From Acetobacteraceae bacterium (lineage in GTDB: Bacteria > Pseudomonadota > Alphaproteobacteria > Acetobacterales > Acetobacteraceae), in contig DNXO01000020.1 in the NCBI GenBank assembly GCA_003506895.1, positions 71,095 through 135,094 of the forward strand: a stretch of 64,000 nucleotides of DNA, in the 5' to 3' direction. The notes beneath the pieces are model-generated. The model did no database searches. It was not told the DNA's origin and saw only the letters and a list, made by a program, of their open reading frames with translations. The position numbers were made by a program, and so were the translations under genes. Shown here piece after piece: positions 7,301 through 16,242 of this stretch. The stretch's first letter is position 1. The number at the start of each line of letters is the position of its first letter.

Positions 7301-9097
7301 ATGGAATCTCATGGGCTGGACACATCTGTTTACAAAGAGGCGCTGGTCGTTCTGGGCGCGGCCGGCGTCGTCATTCCGCTGTTTCATCGCCTTCGCATCA
7401 GCTCGGTCCTGGGGTTCATGCTGGTCGGCGTGGTCGTCGGACCGTTCGGCATCGCCTCGTTGGCATCGCACGTTCCGTGGTTGTCGCTGATTTCCATCAC
7501 CGACCCCGAGTCCATCGCGCCGATCGCGGATCTTGGCGTCGCGCTGCTGCTGTTCATGATCGGCCTCGAATTGTCGTTCGAACGGCTGTGGCTGATGCGC
7601 CGGTTGGTGTTTGGCCTTGGCTGTCTTCAGGTCGTGTTGTGTTCGGTTGGGATTGCCGCGGTCGCGCTTTGGCTTGGGTATAACCCAGACACCGCCGCCG
7701 TGATCGGGCTGGCGCTGGCGATGTCATCCACCGCCGTGGTGATCCAGGTTCTGGCGGAGGAGAGACGCCTGAACTCCCCCACGGGTCGTGCGGCATTCGC
7801 GATCCTGTTGTTTCAGGATTTGGCCGTCGTGCCGGTGTTATTTGTTGTCGGTGCGCTTGGTTCGACGTCCCACACGGCCAATGCCGCGGCGGTGGGGCTG
7901 GCTGTCGGACAGGCCGTCGCGGTGGTTGCGGTCATTGTTGCCCTCGGCCGGCTTGTGCTCCGCCCGTTGTTCCGCAGCGTGGCACATACCCACAATGCGG
8001 AGCTGTTCGTCGCGGCCTGCCTGTTCGTGGTGATCGCGACGGGCCTTGCCACCGCGGCCGCCGGCCTGTCGATGCCGCTGGGGGCGTTGATCGGTGGCTT
8101 GCTGCTTGCGGCAACCGAATACCGCCGCCAGGTCGAGGTTACGATAGAGCCGTTCAAGGGCCTGTTTCTCGGCGTGTTCCTGATCTCGGTCGGTATGAGT
8201 CTCGATGTCCGCACGATCGGCCTTGATCCGTGGCCGGTCGTCGGCGGTGTTGTTGGGTTGGTGCTGTTGAAGCCGCTGGTGATCGCGGCGGTGGCACGCG
8301 CATTCGGGCTATCCTGGGCGGCCGGTCTGCAAACTGGCCTTCTGCTGGGTCCTGGCGGCGAGTTCGGCTTTGTCATCGTGACCGTGGCGCTTGGGGTGCA
8401 TCTTTTGGCCCCGGACACCGCCGGCGTGATCCTCTTTATCACGGCGCTGACAATGGCCACGATCCCGTGGCTGTCGGCGTTGGGCAATCGCCTGGCCCCA
8501 CGCCTGACGCCCAAGGCAAACGTGGACCCAGCCTTGATGGTGCCCGCGATTTCTGACGGGACCCGTCGTGTTATCATCGCGGGTTTCGGCCGGGTGGGCC
8601 AGACCGTGGCGGCGATGCTAGAGGCGCATAAGGTGATGTATGTCGCCATCGACAGCGACCCCCAGCGCGTCGCGGATCAACGCAAGTTGGGCCGCCCGGT
8701 TTATTTCGGCGACATAACGCAGATCGCTTTGTTGCGGCGAGTCAATATCGACTCCGCGCGTGCCCTTGTCGTTACTTTAGATGACACGAAATCGGCGGAT
8801 GCGCTGGTGGCCGGTGCGCGTGCGGAACGGGCGGATTTGCTGATTGTAGTCCGAGCGCGCGATGCGGCGCATGCGGCGCATCTTTATCGGACGGGGGCTT
8901 CGGACGCGGTGCCGGAAACCATTGAGGCCAGCTTACAACTTTCCGAGGCCGTGCTGCTGGATGTCGGTGTCGCGATGGGGCCGGTGATCGCGTCGATCCA
9001 CGAGAAGCGGGCGGAGATGCAGGCGGCGATCAAGGCGATGGCGCCGGATGCGGAGGTACGTACATTGGGGCGCCGGCGTCTGCGCGATCGGTTGTAA
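7301..9097 (+). CDS. KefB/CPA2-type monovalent cation:proton antiporter with TrkA-N domain
   Basis: A 598-residue inner-membrane antiporter or glutathione-gated-type K+ efflux protein. About a dozen hydrophobic segments cover residues 1-400, including DLGVALLLFMIGLELSF and LLGPGGEFGFVIV, hallmarks of the CPA2/KefB family. A cytosolic RCK/TrkA-N domain begins near residue 420 with IIAGFGRVGQ and binds a nucleotide that gates transport. ATG 7301 was preferred to open sequence upstream because it begins the first hydrophobic helix region. It stands alone between the SDR and the cupin gene, same strand as the former but 67 bases away. Confidence 0.87.
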   Translation: MESHGLDTSVYKEALVVLGAAGVVIPLFHRLRISSVLGFMLVGVVVGPFGIASLASHVPWLSLISITDPESIAPIADLGVALLLFMIGLELSFERLWLMRRLVFGLGCLQVVLCSVGIAAVALWLGYNPDTAAVIGLALAMSSTAVVIQVLAEERRLNSPTGRAAFAILLFQDLAVVPVLFVVGALGSTSHTANAAAVGLAVGQAVAVVAVIVALGRLVLRPLFRSVAHTHNAELFVAACLFVVIATGLATAAAGLSMPLGALIGGLLLAATEYRRQVEVTIEPFKGLFLGVFLISVGMSLDVRTIGLDPWPVVGGVVGLVLLKPLVIAAVARAFGLSWAAGLQTGLLLGPGGEFGFVIVTVALGVHLLAPDTAGVILFITALTMATIPWLSALGNRLAPRLTPKANVDPALMVPAISDGTRRVIIAGFGRVGQTVAAMLEAHKVMYVAIDSDPQRVADQRKLGRPVYFGDITQIALLRRVNIDSARALVVTLDDTKSADALVAGARAERADLLIVVRARDAAHAAHLYRTGASDAVPETIEASLQLSEAVLLDVGVAMGPVIASIHEKRAEMQAAIKAMAPDAEVRTLGRRRLRDRL

Positions 9098-9129
9098 TAG
9101 AACTACAGCGTAATAACAACTCGTCCCGT

Positions 9130-9510
9130 TCAGGTAACCGTTGATGTCCAGTGACCGTCCGCTTTCTCGGCTTCCCCGTCGCCCGGCCAACGCGGCATCG
9201 TGACCGCGACCGCCGCCAGCGCGCCGTTTTCGCAAGCCCGGAACTGAAACGAAACCCCTACTGGAATCGTCAGGCAGATCCCAGCCGACAACGCAACGAT
9301 CCCGCTATCGGAGCGCCACATCTCCCCTGTGCCGGAAACGACGTACCAAATTTCCTCCACGGTGCGGTGCCGGACCGCCTTCGAAACGGCGCCCGCCGGC
9401 AATCGGAAGTGCGCCATGCTGCCGCCCGCCATCGACAGCAGAATCCGTACTTCGGACCCATCCGGCGCCAGCACATCGAAATCCGCTGGCAACGTCATCG
9501 TGCTTGACAT
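9130..9510 (-). CDS. Small cupin-domain protein
   Basis: A 126-residue single-domain cupin. The region AVRHRTVEEIWYVVSGTGEMW corresponds to cupin motif 1 (H-x-n-E with G) and LTIPVGVSFQFRA to motif 2. ATG 9510 has GGAGG 4 bases upstream; the frame extends a little further without a better start. It lies divergently opposite the TPP riboswitch. Such proteins may be small isomerases, dioxygenases or sugar-binding regulators; the sequence does not say which. Confidence 0.72.
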   Translation of the reverse strand: MSSTMTLPADFDVLAPDGSEVRILLSMAGGSMAHFRLPAGAVSKAVRHRTVEEIWYVVSGTGEMWRSDSGIVALSAGICLTIPVGVSFQFRACENGALAAVAVTMPRWPGDGEAEKADGHWTSTVT

Positions 9511-9535
9511 CCCGCCTCCCGCGCAGAAACTAACA

Positions 9536-9612
9536 CCCACACCGGGGTGCCCTTAGACCGAGGGCTGAGATCATACCCGTGAACCTGCCCTGGGTCATGC
9601 CAGCGAAGGGAG
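9536..9612 (+). promoter_or_regulatory. TPP (thiamine pyrophosphate) riboswitch, THI element
   Basis: The conserved TPP aptamer is easy to read: GGGGTGCCC (P2/P3 side), a short P3 hairpin, GGGCTGAGA, TACCCGTGAACCTG, the P5 hairpin CTGGGTCATGCCAG and the closing CGAAGGGAG. The last AAGGGAG also serves as the Shine-Dalgarno of the GTG start at 9618, so TPP binding would hide the ribosome-binding site; no terminator hairpin is visible between aptamer and gene. This predicts translational repression of the oxidase when thiamine is plentiful. Confidence 0.93.
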
Positions 9613-9617
9613 TTGCA

Positions 9618-10745
9618 GTGAACATCGTCATCATCGGCGCCGGAATTCTGGGTGCCAGCGCGGCTTTTCATCTCGCCCGGATGGGCGCCAGACCAACCAT
9701 CATCGACGCCAACCTGGACGGACGGGCAACCGCTGCCGGCGCCGGCATCATCTGCCCCTGGGTCAAGAACCTGGAGGATGAAACCTTCTACCGCCTGTAT
9801 GCCGGGGGCGGCGAATACTACCCCGACCTGATCGCCGCCCTGGCGGAGGCAGGCGAAACCGATCTCGGCTACCGCCAATCGGGCGCCATGCTGGTGTCAG
9901 CCGATCCCAGGGACCTAGCCTCGATGGAGCGCTCGGTCCGCCAACGCAACGCCCTGGCAATGGGCGAAGTGACCCGGCTCGCGCCCAGTGAGGCTCAATC
10001 GCTGTTCCCCGCGCTGGCCGACCGATTGGGTGCCATCCACATCGCGGGTGGCGCCAGGGTTGATGGCCGTCTGCTGACGGCGGCGATGGTGCGGGCGGCG
10101 GAGAAGCGCGGTGCCACGGTCCTTCAGGGCCACGCCACGCCGGTGATCCAATCCGGCCGGGTGATCGGCGTCGATCTGAACGGCGAGCGTATCGTCGCTG
10201 AACGCCTGATCGTCACCGCCGGCGCGTGGGTGAACCAGGTGCTGAACCTGTCGTTGCCCATCGACCCGCAACGTGGCCAGATCACCCATCTGCGTCTGGA
10301 CGGCACCGACACCAGCACCTGGCCCGTGATCCTGCCCCAGAGCAGCCACTACATCGTTGCCTTCGACCAGGGCCGCATCGTCGCAGGTGCCACCCGCGAA
10401 CACGGTTCCGGCTTCGATTACCGCGTCACCGCCGCCGGCCAGGCCGAGGTTCTGCACGAGGCGCTGCGGATCGCGCCGGGGTTGGGTGCAGCAACCCTTA
10501 TCGAAACCCGCATCGGCTTCCGTCCGCTGGGCACCGAGGCACGCCCGCTGCTGGGCTGGGTCAAACAGATCGGGGGTCTTGTGGTCGGCAACGGCCTCGG
10601 TCCCTCGGGCCTCACCATGGGCCCCTTTGCCGGACGACTGCTCGCCGAGCTGGTGGCGGGAGAAACCACCTCGATCGATCTTGCGGCCTTTGATCCGATG
10701 CGACGTCCGGCCAGGGCGGCAACCCATCAGGACGATATGCGGTAA
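9618..10745 (+). CDS. FAD-dependent oxidoreductase (D-amino-acid dehydrogenase / ThiO-like), under a TPP riboswitch
   Basis: A 375-residue DAO-fold flavoenzyme. The dinucleotide-binding motif GAGILGAS is at the N-terminus and the closing FAD segment GNGLGPSGLTMGPFAGRL near the C-terminus. I set the start at GTG 9618; an in-frame GTG at 9579 lies inside the riboswitch and is rejected. Control by TPP suggests a role in thiamine supply: ThiO oxidises glycine to the imine needed for the thiazole ring. However, no thiS, thiG or thiE lies nearby, so it could instead oxidise another amine related to thiamine salvage. Confidence 0.85.
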   Translation: MNIVIIGAGILGASAAFHLARMGARPTIIDANLDGRATAAGAGIICPWVKNLEDETFYRLYAGGGEYYPDLIAALAEAGETDLGYRQSGAMLVSADPRDLASMERSVRQRNALAMGEVTRLAPSEAQSLFPALADRLGAIHIAGGARVDGRLLTAAMVRAAEKRGATVLQGHATPVIQSGRVIGVDLNGERIVAERLIVTAGAWVNQVLNLSLPIDPQRGQITHLRLDGTDTSTWPVILPQSSHYIVAFDQGRIVAGATREHGSGFDYRVTAAGQAEVLHEALRIAPGLGAATLIETRIGFRPLGTEARPLLGWVKQIGGLVVGNGLGPSGLTMGPFAGRLLAELVAGETTSIDLAAFDPMRRPARAATHQDDMR

Positions 10746-11271
10746 GCCCGGCCGGAGCGCGTTTTGCGGCTGGTGCGGGTTCGCGGTCCTGATGCAGCCG
10801 GACCCGGAAGCGGGAATGCGGGATTGCAGGCGGGCGATCTTGATCCCCCCGGTGACGGTACCCGCAACGTCACCGTCTTCGATGATGAACACACCTGCGG
10901 TCGGGGCGCCGGAGCGGAAGATCGTGGCGCCAGCCTGAACGCGCTACGATACCCCACGCCGCCCCGTCAGGCGGGATCCCCTGTTTTCGGTCTTTTCCGC
11001 GGCGTTGGGCCGTTGAGGCGGTTGAAATCTGCTACCTGTGATATAGGTATAAATTCCACCCGTGCCGGACTGGCGCAGCCCCATCGGAACCAACCCAATT
11101 CGTTTAAAAAACATACTTTAGTCCCATGCGTATCCTCACGAGACGAATCTGAGGCGATTTCCCGTGAGCGGATTCCCAGAACGGCTAGCGGGCGGTCGCG
11201 GCCCATACCAGGAATGATCCCCGATGTTGACCCATGACTCATGGATCAACATCGAAGGCTGTTGCTATCCG
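10746..11271. other. Gene-poor stretch with decayed sequence
   Basis: I see no intact gene in these roughly 525 bases. On the minus strand, right after a TAG, about 10792-10943 can be read as an open fragment (RVQAGATIFRSGAP then GVFIIEDGDV) that resembles the core of a cyclic-nucleotide-binding domain, but it has no start. The rest is AT-richer than its neighbours around 11030-11130 and ends in a 31-bp palindrome. The region looks like the graveyard of former genes. Confidence 0.5.
11223..11253. repeat. 31-bp near-perfect palindrome
   Basis: An odd-length inverted repeat centred on base 11238, with 14 of 15 position pairs complementary (arms GATGTTGACCCATGA and TCATGGATCAACATC). It follows the stop codon of the nucleotidyltransferase-like remnant by 18 bases on the minus strand. 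It lacks a T-run and the loop is too tight for a typical terminator as drawn; an operator, transposon-end relic or recombination site are possible. Confidence 0.6.
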
Positions 11272-11520
11272 TCAAGCACCATCGTCGACAAGCAATGGCA
11301 ATTCGGTGGCTCGGGCAGCCGCGTGACCTTGCCGGGCGACAGAGCCAATCAAGGCGGTCGTCTCCACGTCCTCGCATCGTGCAAGGGCGGCGGTAACCTC
11401 ATCGGCAACAACCCGGAACACGCGCTGTCCTTCAAGCAGGTGGTGTTCCTGTTCGGCGATCTCGGCTTTGGTTGGACGACGGGGCGCGGTCTCCTCCCGG
11501 GTTCGGAAGGACAGGGGGAA
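11272..11520 (-). pseudogene. Fragment of a nucleotidyltransferase-like protein
   Basis: An open minus-strand frame without a start codon encodes LSFRTREETAPRRPTKAEIA, then LEGQRVFRVVADEVTAALARC and ETTALIGSVAR, and then unrelated residues to a TGA. The hG[GS]xAR pattern in IGSVAR is the nucleotide-binding start of the nucleotidyltransferase fold, and the preceding helix fits such proteins. There is a stop codon upstream, no ribosome-binding site, and the catalytic carboxylates expected after the GS motif are missing. I read it as a truncated, inactive remnant. Confidence 0.42.
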
Positions 11521-11584
11521 ATCCCGGCTTCGACGAGGAAGGTACCACGGATGGCTGCCTCGCCGAAGCCGTCAGCCCAGCCTC

Positions 11585-12661
11585 TTAACGGTTCATACCA
11601 CGAACCGCTTCCACGACGGCCTTCGTCACTTCCTTGGTCGTCGCCGTCCCGCCCAGATCGGGCGACAAAATTCCCGCGGCGCAAACCTGTTCCACCGCCC
11701 GCATCAGCAGATCGGCCGCGGGCTTTTCGCCCAGGTGCTCCAGCATCATCGCGCCGGTCCAGAATGTCGCGACCGGGTTGGCGATGCCCTTGCCGGTGAT
11801 GTCGAACGCGCTGCCGTGGATCGGTTCGAACATCGAAGGCGAGCGCCGTTCCGGATCGATATTGCCGGTCGGCGCGATGCCCAGCGAGCCGGCCAGCGCC
11901 GCGGCCAGGTCGGACAGGATGTCAGCGTGCAGGTTTGTGGCCACGACAGTGTCGATCGTCTGTGGCTTGCGCACCATCCGCATGGTCATCGCATCGACCA
12001 GTTCCTTGTCCCAGGTCACGTCCTTGTAGTCATGGCTGACCAACGATGCGATCTCATCCCAGAACACCATGCCGTGGCGCTGGGCGTTCGACTTCGTCAC
12101 CACGGTCAGGTGCTTGCGTGGGCGCGAACGGGCGATATCGAATGCGAAGCGCATGATCCGCTCCACACCGCGGCGGGTGAAAATCGCGGTTTCGGTGGCG
12201 ACTTCTTCCGGAAGGCCGCGATGCGTGCGGCCGCCCTGGCCGGCGTACTCGCCCTCGGAATTCTCACGCACGATCACCCAATCCAGGTCGCCCGCGCCGA
12301 CGTCGCGCAGCGGCGACGTCACGCCCGGCAAAATCCGCGTCGGCCGGACGTTGGCGTACTGATCGAACCCCTGGCAGATCTGCAGCCGCAGGCCCCAAAG
12401 CGAGATGTGGTCGGGGATGTTCGGGTCGCCCACGGCGCCGAAGTAGATCGCATCCGCTGTCCGCAGCCATGCGAGGCCGTCGGCGGGCATGAACTCGCCA
12501 TGCTTGCGGTACCAGTTGGAGCCCCAGTCGTAGTTGTCCACCACCAGCTTGAAACCGCCGTCCTTCGACGCCACTGCGTCCAGCACTTCCAACCCGGCCT
12601 CGATGACTTCAGGCCCAATCCCATCGGCGGGGATGGAGGCGATACGATAACTGCGGGTCAT
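11585..12661 (-). CDS. Tartrate dehydrogenase / D-malate dehydrogenase family (TtuC-like)
   Basis: A 358-residue member of the isocitrate/isopropylmalate dehydrogenase family. It opens with IPADGIGPEVIEAGLEVLDA, has the substrate-contact run GDPNIPDHISLWGLRLQICQ, VRENSEGEYAGQGGR and the metal/cofactor block ATNLHADILSDLAAALAGSLG. The wording DHISLWGLRL and NSEGEYAGQGG is that of tartrate dehydrogenase (EC 1.1.1.93, also D-malate oxidation), not of LeuB. AAGGAG lies 7 bases before the ATG. It is on the same strand as the acyl-CoA dehydrogenase upstream, 69 bases away. Confidence 0.88.
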   Translation of the reverse strand: MTRSYRIASIPADGIGPEVIEAGLEVLDAVASKDGGFKLVVDNYDWGSNWYRKHGEFMPADGLAWLRTADAIYFGAVGDPNIPDHISLWGLRLQICQGFDQYANVRPTRILPGVTSPLRDVGAGDLDWVIVRENSEGEYAGQGGRTHRGLPEEVATETAIFTRRGVERIMRFAFDIARSRPRKHLTVVTKSNAQRHGMVFWDEIASLVSHDYKDVTWDKELVDAMTMRMVRKPQTIDTVVATNLHADILSDLAAALAGSLGIAPTGNIDPERRSPSMFEPIHGSAFDITGKGIANPVATFWTGAMMLEHLGEKPAADLLMRAVEQVCAAGILSPDLGGTATTKEVTKAVVEAVRGMNR

Positions 12662-12730
12662 GCGAGGGCTCCTTGCAATAAGGCGGCGTTCCTAGCGCGA
12701 GTAGGGCGGGGAACCAAGACATGCCCGGGC

Positions 12731-13900
12731 TTAAAGTGGCAAGGCTCCGGGCTCGCCGGCCCAGCTCATCGAATACAAACCCTCCGCCGCGATTGCCCAG
12801 GGTGGCCGCAGGAACCCGGCTGCGCGCACATCCTCGAACCAGAACCCCAATGGCGAGCTGCGTCCATACGCGCCGCCGCCAGAAATGCGGCACAGGCGGG
12901 TCATCACCGATTCCGCCAGCAGCGCGATGTTCGCCTTCGCCAATGCCGCCTCATGCCTCGCTCGGCCGTTGCGCTCCAAGGCTGATACAGCGGCTTCATG
13001 GCACTGGTAGATCAGTGCGGCTTCGCGATGGGCCGCCGTCCACTCGGACTTTTCGAACGCCCGCAACGTGTCCGGGGTCTGGCCGCGGCGGGCGAATTCT
13101 TCCCGCATGTGCCGCATCGCCGCGTCGATGATCCCAAGAAACGTCGCGGTATGAGACAACGAGCCAACGCCGCCGGTCGCCTCGAACACCTCGCGCCAAG
13201 TTCCTGGCCATGCCAGCCGTGTCGCCGGATAGTTTTCGAATGTGAACGCGTGGCTGTTGGTCGCGGCCATCCCGTGCGCATCCCAGGGGGTCTTCAGCGT
13301 AAGGCCATTGGACCCGTCCCAGGCGGCATTCCGCATGTCCATGAAGAACCAGTCCGGCGAATCCGCCCCCTGTCGCACCGCGGTCGTCACCATATGCGTC
13401 ATCGCACCCGAACCGCTGCCGAAGTGCTTTTCGCCGGTGATCAGATAGCCGCCGTCCGCCGGTTCCGCCCGCGCCTTCGTCCGCGCGATATCGCCGCCGC
13501 TGCCGGGTTCGGAGGTGATGGTCCCCCACCAGGCGCCCTCGACAACCGACCCGAAAACCGCCCGCCGCTGCGCCTCCCACTCCGCCGCGCCCGTCGAAGG
13601 AGCCTCCGGTTCCCGCCACAACGCCATCATCCCGGGGTGCATGCTGCTGACCAACGCCAGGGACGGGTCGCCCTGCGCCAGCAAGCGGATAGCCTGACAC
13701 TGCACCCGCTGCGAGACACGCGCGTTCTGCCAGTAGCCGCCGTATGCCTCGGGGATTGCCGCCAGATGCAGGCCGGCCGCCTTCAGCGTCGCGATATCCG
13801 TCGGGTCCAGCTCCCGCCGGAGCTGCCGTTCCCTGCGCTGCGCGGCGAACCCGCGTGCGATATCCCTGATATCCGACAGCAGTCTCTCGCCATGCAGCAT
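12731..13900 (-). CDS. Acyl-CoA dehydrogenase family flavoprotein (possibly DszC/monooxygenase-like)
   Basis: A 389-residue protein with the acyl-CoA dehydrogenase architecture: N-terminal helices, a flavin-binding beta barrel (TSEPGSGGDIARTKARAE and YLITGEKHFGSGSG) and a C-terminal helical bundle. The usual catalytic YEGT segment is absent; the C-terminus reads ISGGGAYGRSSPLGFWFEDVRA, which is found in flavin-dependent monooxygenases and other atypical members of the family. So a true acyl-CoA desaturation is not certain. AAGGA lies 6 bases before the ATG. It is followed on the same strand by the tartrate dehydrogenase gene, suggesting one transcript. Confidence 0.8.
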   Translation of the reverse strand: MLHGERLLSDIRDIARGFAAQRRERQLRRELDPTDIATLKAAGLHLAAIPEAYGGYWQNARVSQRVQCQAIRLLAQGDPSLALVSSMHPGMMALWREPEAPSTGAAEWEAQRRAVFGSVVEGAWWGTITSEPGSGGDIARTKARAEPADGGYLITGEKHFGSGSGAMTHMVTTAVRQGADSPDWFFMDMRNAAWDGSNGLTLKTPWDAHGMAATNSHAFTFENYPATRLAWPGTWREVFEATGGVGSLSHTATFLGIIDAAMRHMREEFARRGQTPDTLRAFEKSEWTAAHREAALIYQCHEAAVSALERNGRARHEAALAKANIALLAESVMTRLCRISGGGAYGRSSPLGFWFEDVRAAGFLRPPWAIAAEGLYSMSWAGEPGALPL

Positions 13901-14056
13901 GCAACGTCCTTAGTTTTGTGGGACAGGGCAGTCGGGCAGTCCATCGTCACCGTGATCGTCATCGGCTTCCCCGACGGCTGAAATCGTGCCTGATAAAGCG
14001 AGATCGGAGAACCCCGGTTTCGCTGAGGGCCATTCCGGGGCATCACGGGCAGGCTG

Positions 14057-16171
14057 CTATTCGATGGTGATTCGCCGGCTGTCCTCTCGCGCGGGCTCCA
14101 CCTCGCCGATGATCGCGGCATTCATTCCCGCATCCAACAGGTCCGCCAAACACCGTTCCGCCCGGTTTGCCGGAAACCCGAGCAACAGGCCGCCGGAGGT
14201 TTGAGGATCGACCAGCAAAGCCGTGTCGGCGGTTTCGCCGCCGAGCACACGGCGGTTCTCGGGTGCCAGGGTGCTTTCGATGCCATGGGCGGCCAAGGCC
14301 CGCGCGCCGGGCAGGGCGGGGATCGCGTCCAGCCGCAAAACCGCCCCGACGCCGGATGCTTCCAGCATTTCCTGCAGATGTCCGGCCAGTCCGAATCCGG
14401 TGATATCCGTTCCCGCGCGTGGCCGGTGTGCCATCCCGATCGCCGCGGCGGCGGCGTTCGTGGTCCGCATGGATTCCACCGCCGCCATCAGCCAAGCGGC
14501 GCGCGCATTGCCGCGCATATGCCCCGCCAGCACGATCCCGGTGCCCAGGGGCTTCGTCAGGATCAACCGGTCCCCAGGCTGAAGCCCGGCTTTCCGCAGG
14601 ATTTTTCCGGAGTCCACCAGCCCGGTCACCGAGAATCCAAGCGCTGCCTCCGGCGCCTCGGCACTGTGGCCGCCGACCAGAGCGCATCCGGCCCCGCGCA
14701 ATATCTCGTTCGCACCTTGCAGCATCGCCGACAACTCGGCGTGCATCTTCCGTCCGTCGCCATATGGCACCGAGGCGATTGCCAGCGCCGTCCAGGGCGT
14801 GCCGCCCATTGCGTAGATGTCTGAAAGCGCGTGTGCGGCGGTGATCTGCCCGAATACAAATGGATCGTCTAAAAACGTCCGAAAATGATCGACCGATTGG
14901 ACCAATAGTTTCCCGAGCGGTGGTTTCAGCAGGGCGGCGTCGTCCAGGCCGGTCAACAGGTCGGGCGTTTCGGTTCGCGGCAGGGTCGCCAATGCCGCCG
15001 CCAGAACCTCCGCCCCCACCTTGGCGCCACACCCACCGCAGCGCATCGGCGCGTCGGGATCGACCGGCATCCGCATGTCGGTGTACATCCGCATCCAACG
15101 CCGATCGATCCGGTCCTTCAGCCGCCAGATCGCGCGTCCATGCACGCCGATGCCGTTCCGCCACGCCACCGCGCGTCCGTGGCCCAATCCCAGTATCGCT
15201 AGCGCATCCCGTTGAGGCTTCCAGGGCTTCAACGCCTGGCCCTTGGCCGCCCGCCGCAGGTTCTCGGCCAACGGCGCTCCGGCCCGCACGGCCCACACCC
15301 CGGCCTTCGGCCTCGTTTCGCCCTCGAACGCCGCGCAATCCCCGGCCGCGAACACCGCCGCGTGGCTGACGCTGCGCAGATCCGCCGTTACCCTGATGCA
15401 GCCCGCCGCGTCGCAAGCCACGCCGGAGGCCGCCAGAAACGCCGGCCCCTTCGCCCCGGTCGCCCATAGCGCCGTCTCCACCTCGATATAGCTGCCGTCG
15501 GACAGGAACAGGCGTCCGTTCTCCATCCCGGTCGCGCCCACGCCGCACACCAATTCGACGCCCGCGTCCACCAGCGCCGCTCGTACCGTCCGCCGCACGA
15601 TGCCCGGCGCGCTTGCCAACGGTTCGGGCGTCGCTGACACCAGCACCAACCGCAATTGGCCGGCAAACCGCGCGGCGAGTGCCAATACCAGTTCCACCCC
15701 GCCGGCACCGCCGCCAACCACGGCAATCCGGGTACCCGGCGGCGCCTCGGCTTCCAGTCGGTGCAGGCGATCCAGGAACAGCCCGATCGGCTTGACCGGG
15801 ATCCCGTTGCCCGGCGGCACATCGGGCACACCGCCGATATCCACCGAGAGCAGGTCGAACGGAATATCGGGCCGCCCGGGCACCTCGACCGTCCGCGCAT
15901 CGGGGTCAAATCCGGTGGCGGCCGTCAGGACCAGTCGCGCGTTCGCCATCGCGGCCAACGGCGCGAGATCGATGTGGGCTTCCTGGTGGGTGTATTCGCT
16001 GCGAATCAGCCCTGGTAACATGCCGGAGTAAGGCGTCTCGGGCTCCCGCCCGATCAGCGTCAGCCTTACGCCCGGTTCCGGCTTCATGGCGAAACGGCGC
16101 AGCACCTCCACGTGGGCATGTCCGGCACCAAGCAGGACGATATCGGTTTCGATCGGGTGGGAGGGCTGCAT
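14057..16171 (-). CDS. selD: Selenide, water dikinase fused to an N-terminal pyridine nucleotide-disulfide oxidoreductase domain
   Basis: A 704-residue two-domain protein. Residues 1 to about 340 form an FAD/NAD(P)-binding oxidoreductase of the NADH dehydrogenase-like type (GAGHAHVEVLRRF, GGGAGGVELVLALA, ALWATGAKGP, AAGDCAAF). The rest is SelD, which makes selenophosphate from selenide and ATP. Its catalytic pair is Cys381 and Lys384 in CGGCGAKVG, Cys rather than selenocysteine, and LVGGHSAE and TGFGLAGHL follow. The oxidoreductase half may supply or sense reduced selenium. ATG 16171 was preferred to TTG 16174. No selA, selB, selU or tRNA-Sec lies in the window. Confidence 0.93.
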   Translation of the reverse strand: MQPSHPIETDIVLLGAGHAHVEVLRRFAMKPEPGVRLTLIGREPETPYSGMLPGLIRSEYTHQEAHIDLAPLAAMANARLVLTAATGFDPDARTVEVPGRPDIPFDLLSVDIGGVPDVPPGNGIPVKPIGLFLDRLHRLEAEAPPGTRIAVVGGGAGGVELVLALAARFAGQLRLVLVSATPEPLASAPGIVRRTVRAALVDAGVELVCGVGATGMENGRLFLSDGSYIEVETALWATGAKGPAFLAASGVACDAAGCIRVTADLRSVSHAAVFAAGDCAAFEGETRPKAGVWAVRAGAPLAENLRRAAKGQALKPWKPQRDALAILGLGHGRAVAWRNGIGVHGRAIWRLKDRIDRRWMRMYTDMRMPVDPDAPMRCGGCGAKVGAEVLAAALATLPRTETPDLLTGLDDAALLKPPLGKLLVQSVDHFRTFLDDPFVFGQITAAHALSDIYAMGGTPWTALAIASVPYGDGRKMHAELSAMLQGANEILRGAGCALVGGHSAEAPEAALGFSVTGLVDSGKILRKAGLQPGDRLILTKPLGTGIVLAGHMRGNARAAWLMAAVESMRTTNAAAAAIGMAHRPRAGTDITGFGLAGHLQEMLEASGVGAVLRLDAIPALPGARALAAHGIESTLAPENRRVLGGETADTALLVDPQTSGGLLLGFPANRAERCLADLLDAGMNAAIIGEVEPAREDSRRITIE

Positions 16172-16242
16172 CAAACGACATTACGCCCGGTTGGCGAGTC
16201 GCCTTGTGGGGCTATTATCCTTATGAACATGGAGGACGCCGC

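Noticed and set aside
9579..9617. In-frame GTG at 9579 as the start of the riboswitch-controlled oxidase
   Set aside because: It lies inside the conserved riboswitch core, and the encoded extension matches nothing in the family; GTG 9618 directly follows the ribosome-binding site.
11468..12985. A 505-codon plus-strand frame opposite the tartrate dehydrogenase
   Set aside because: Overlaps two real genes on the other strand; composition is arginine/histidine-rich noise.
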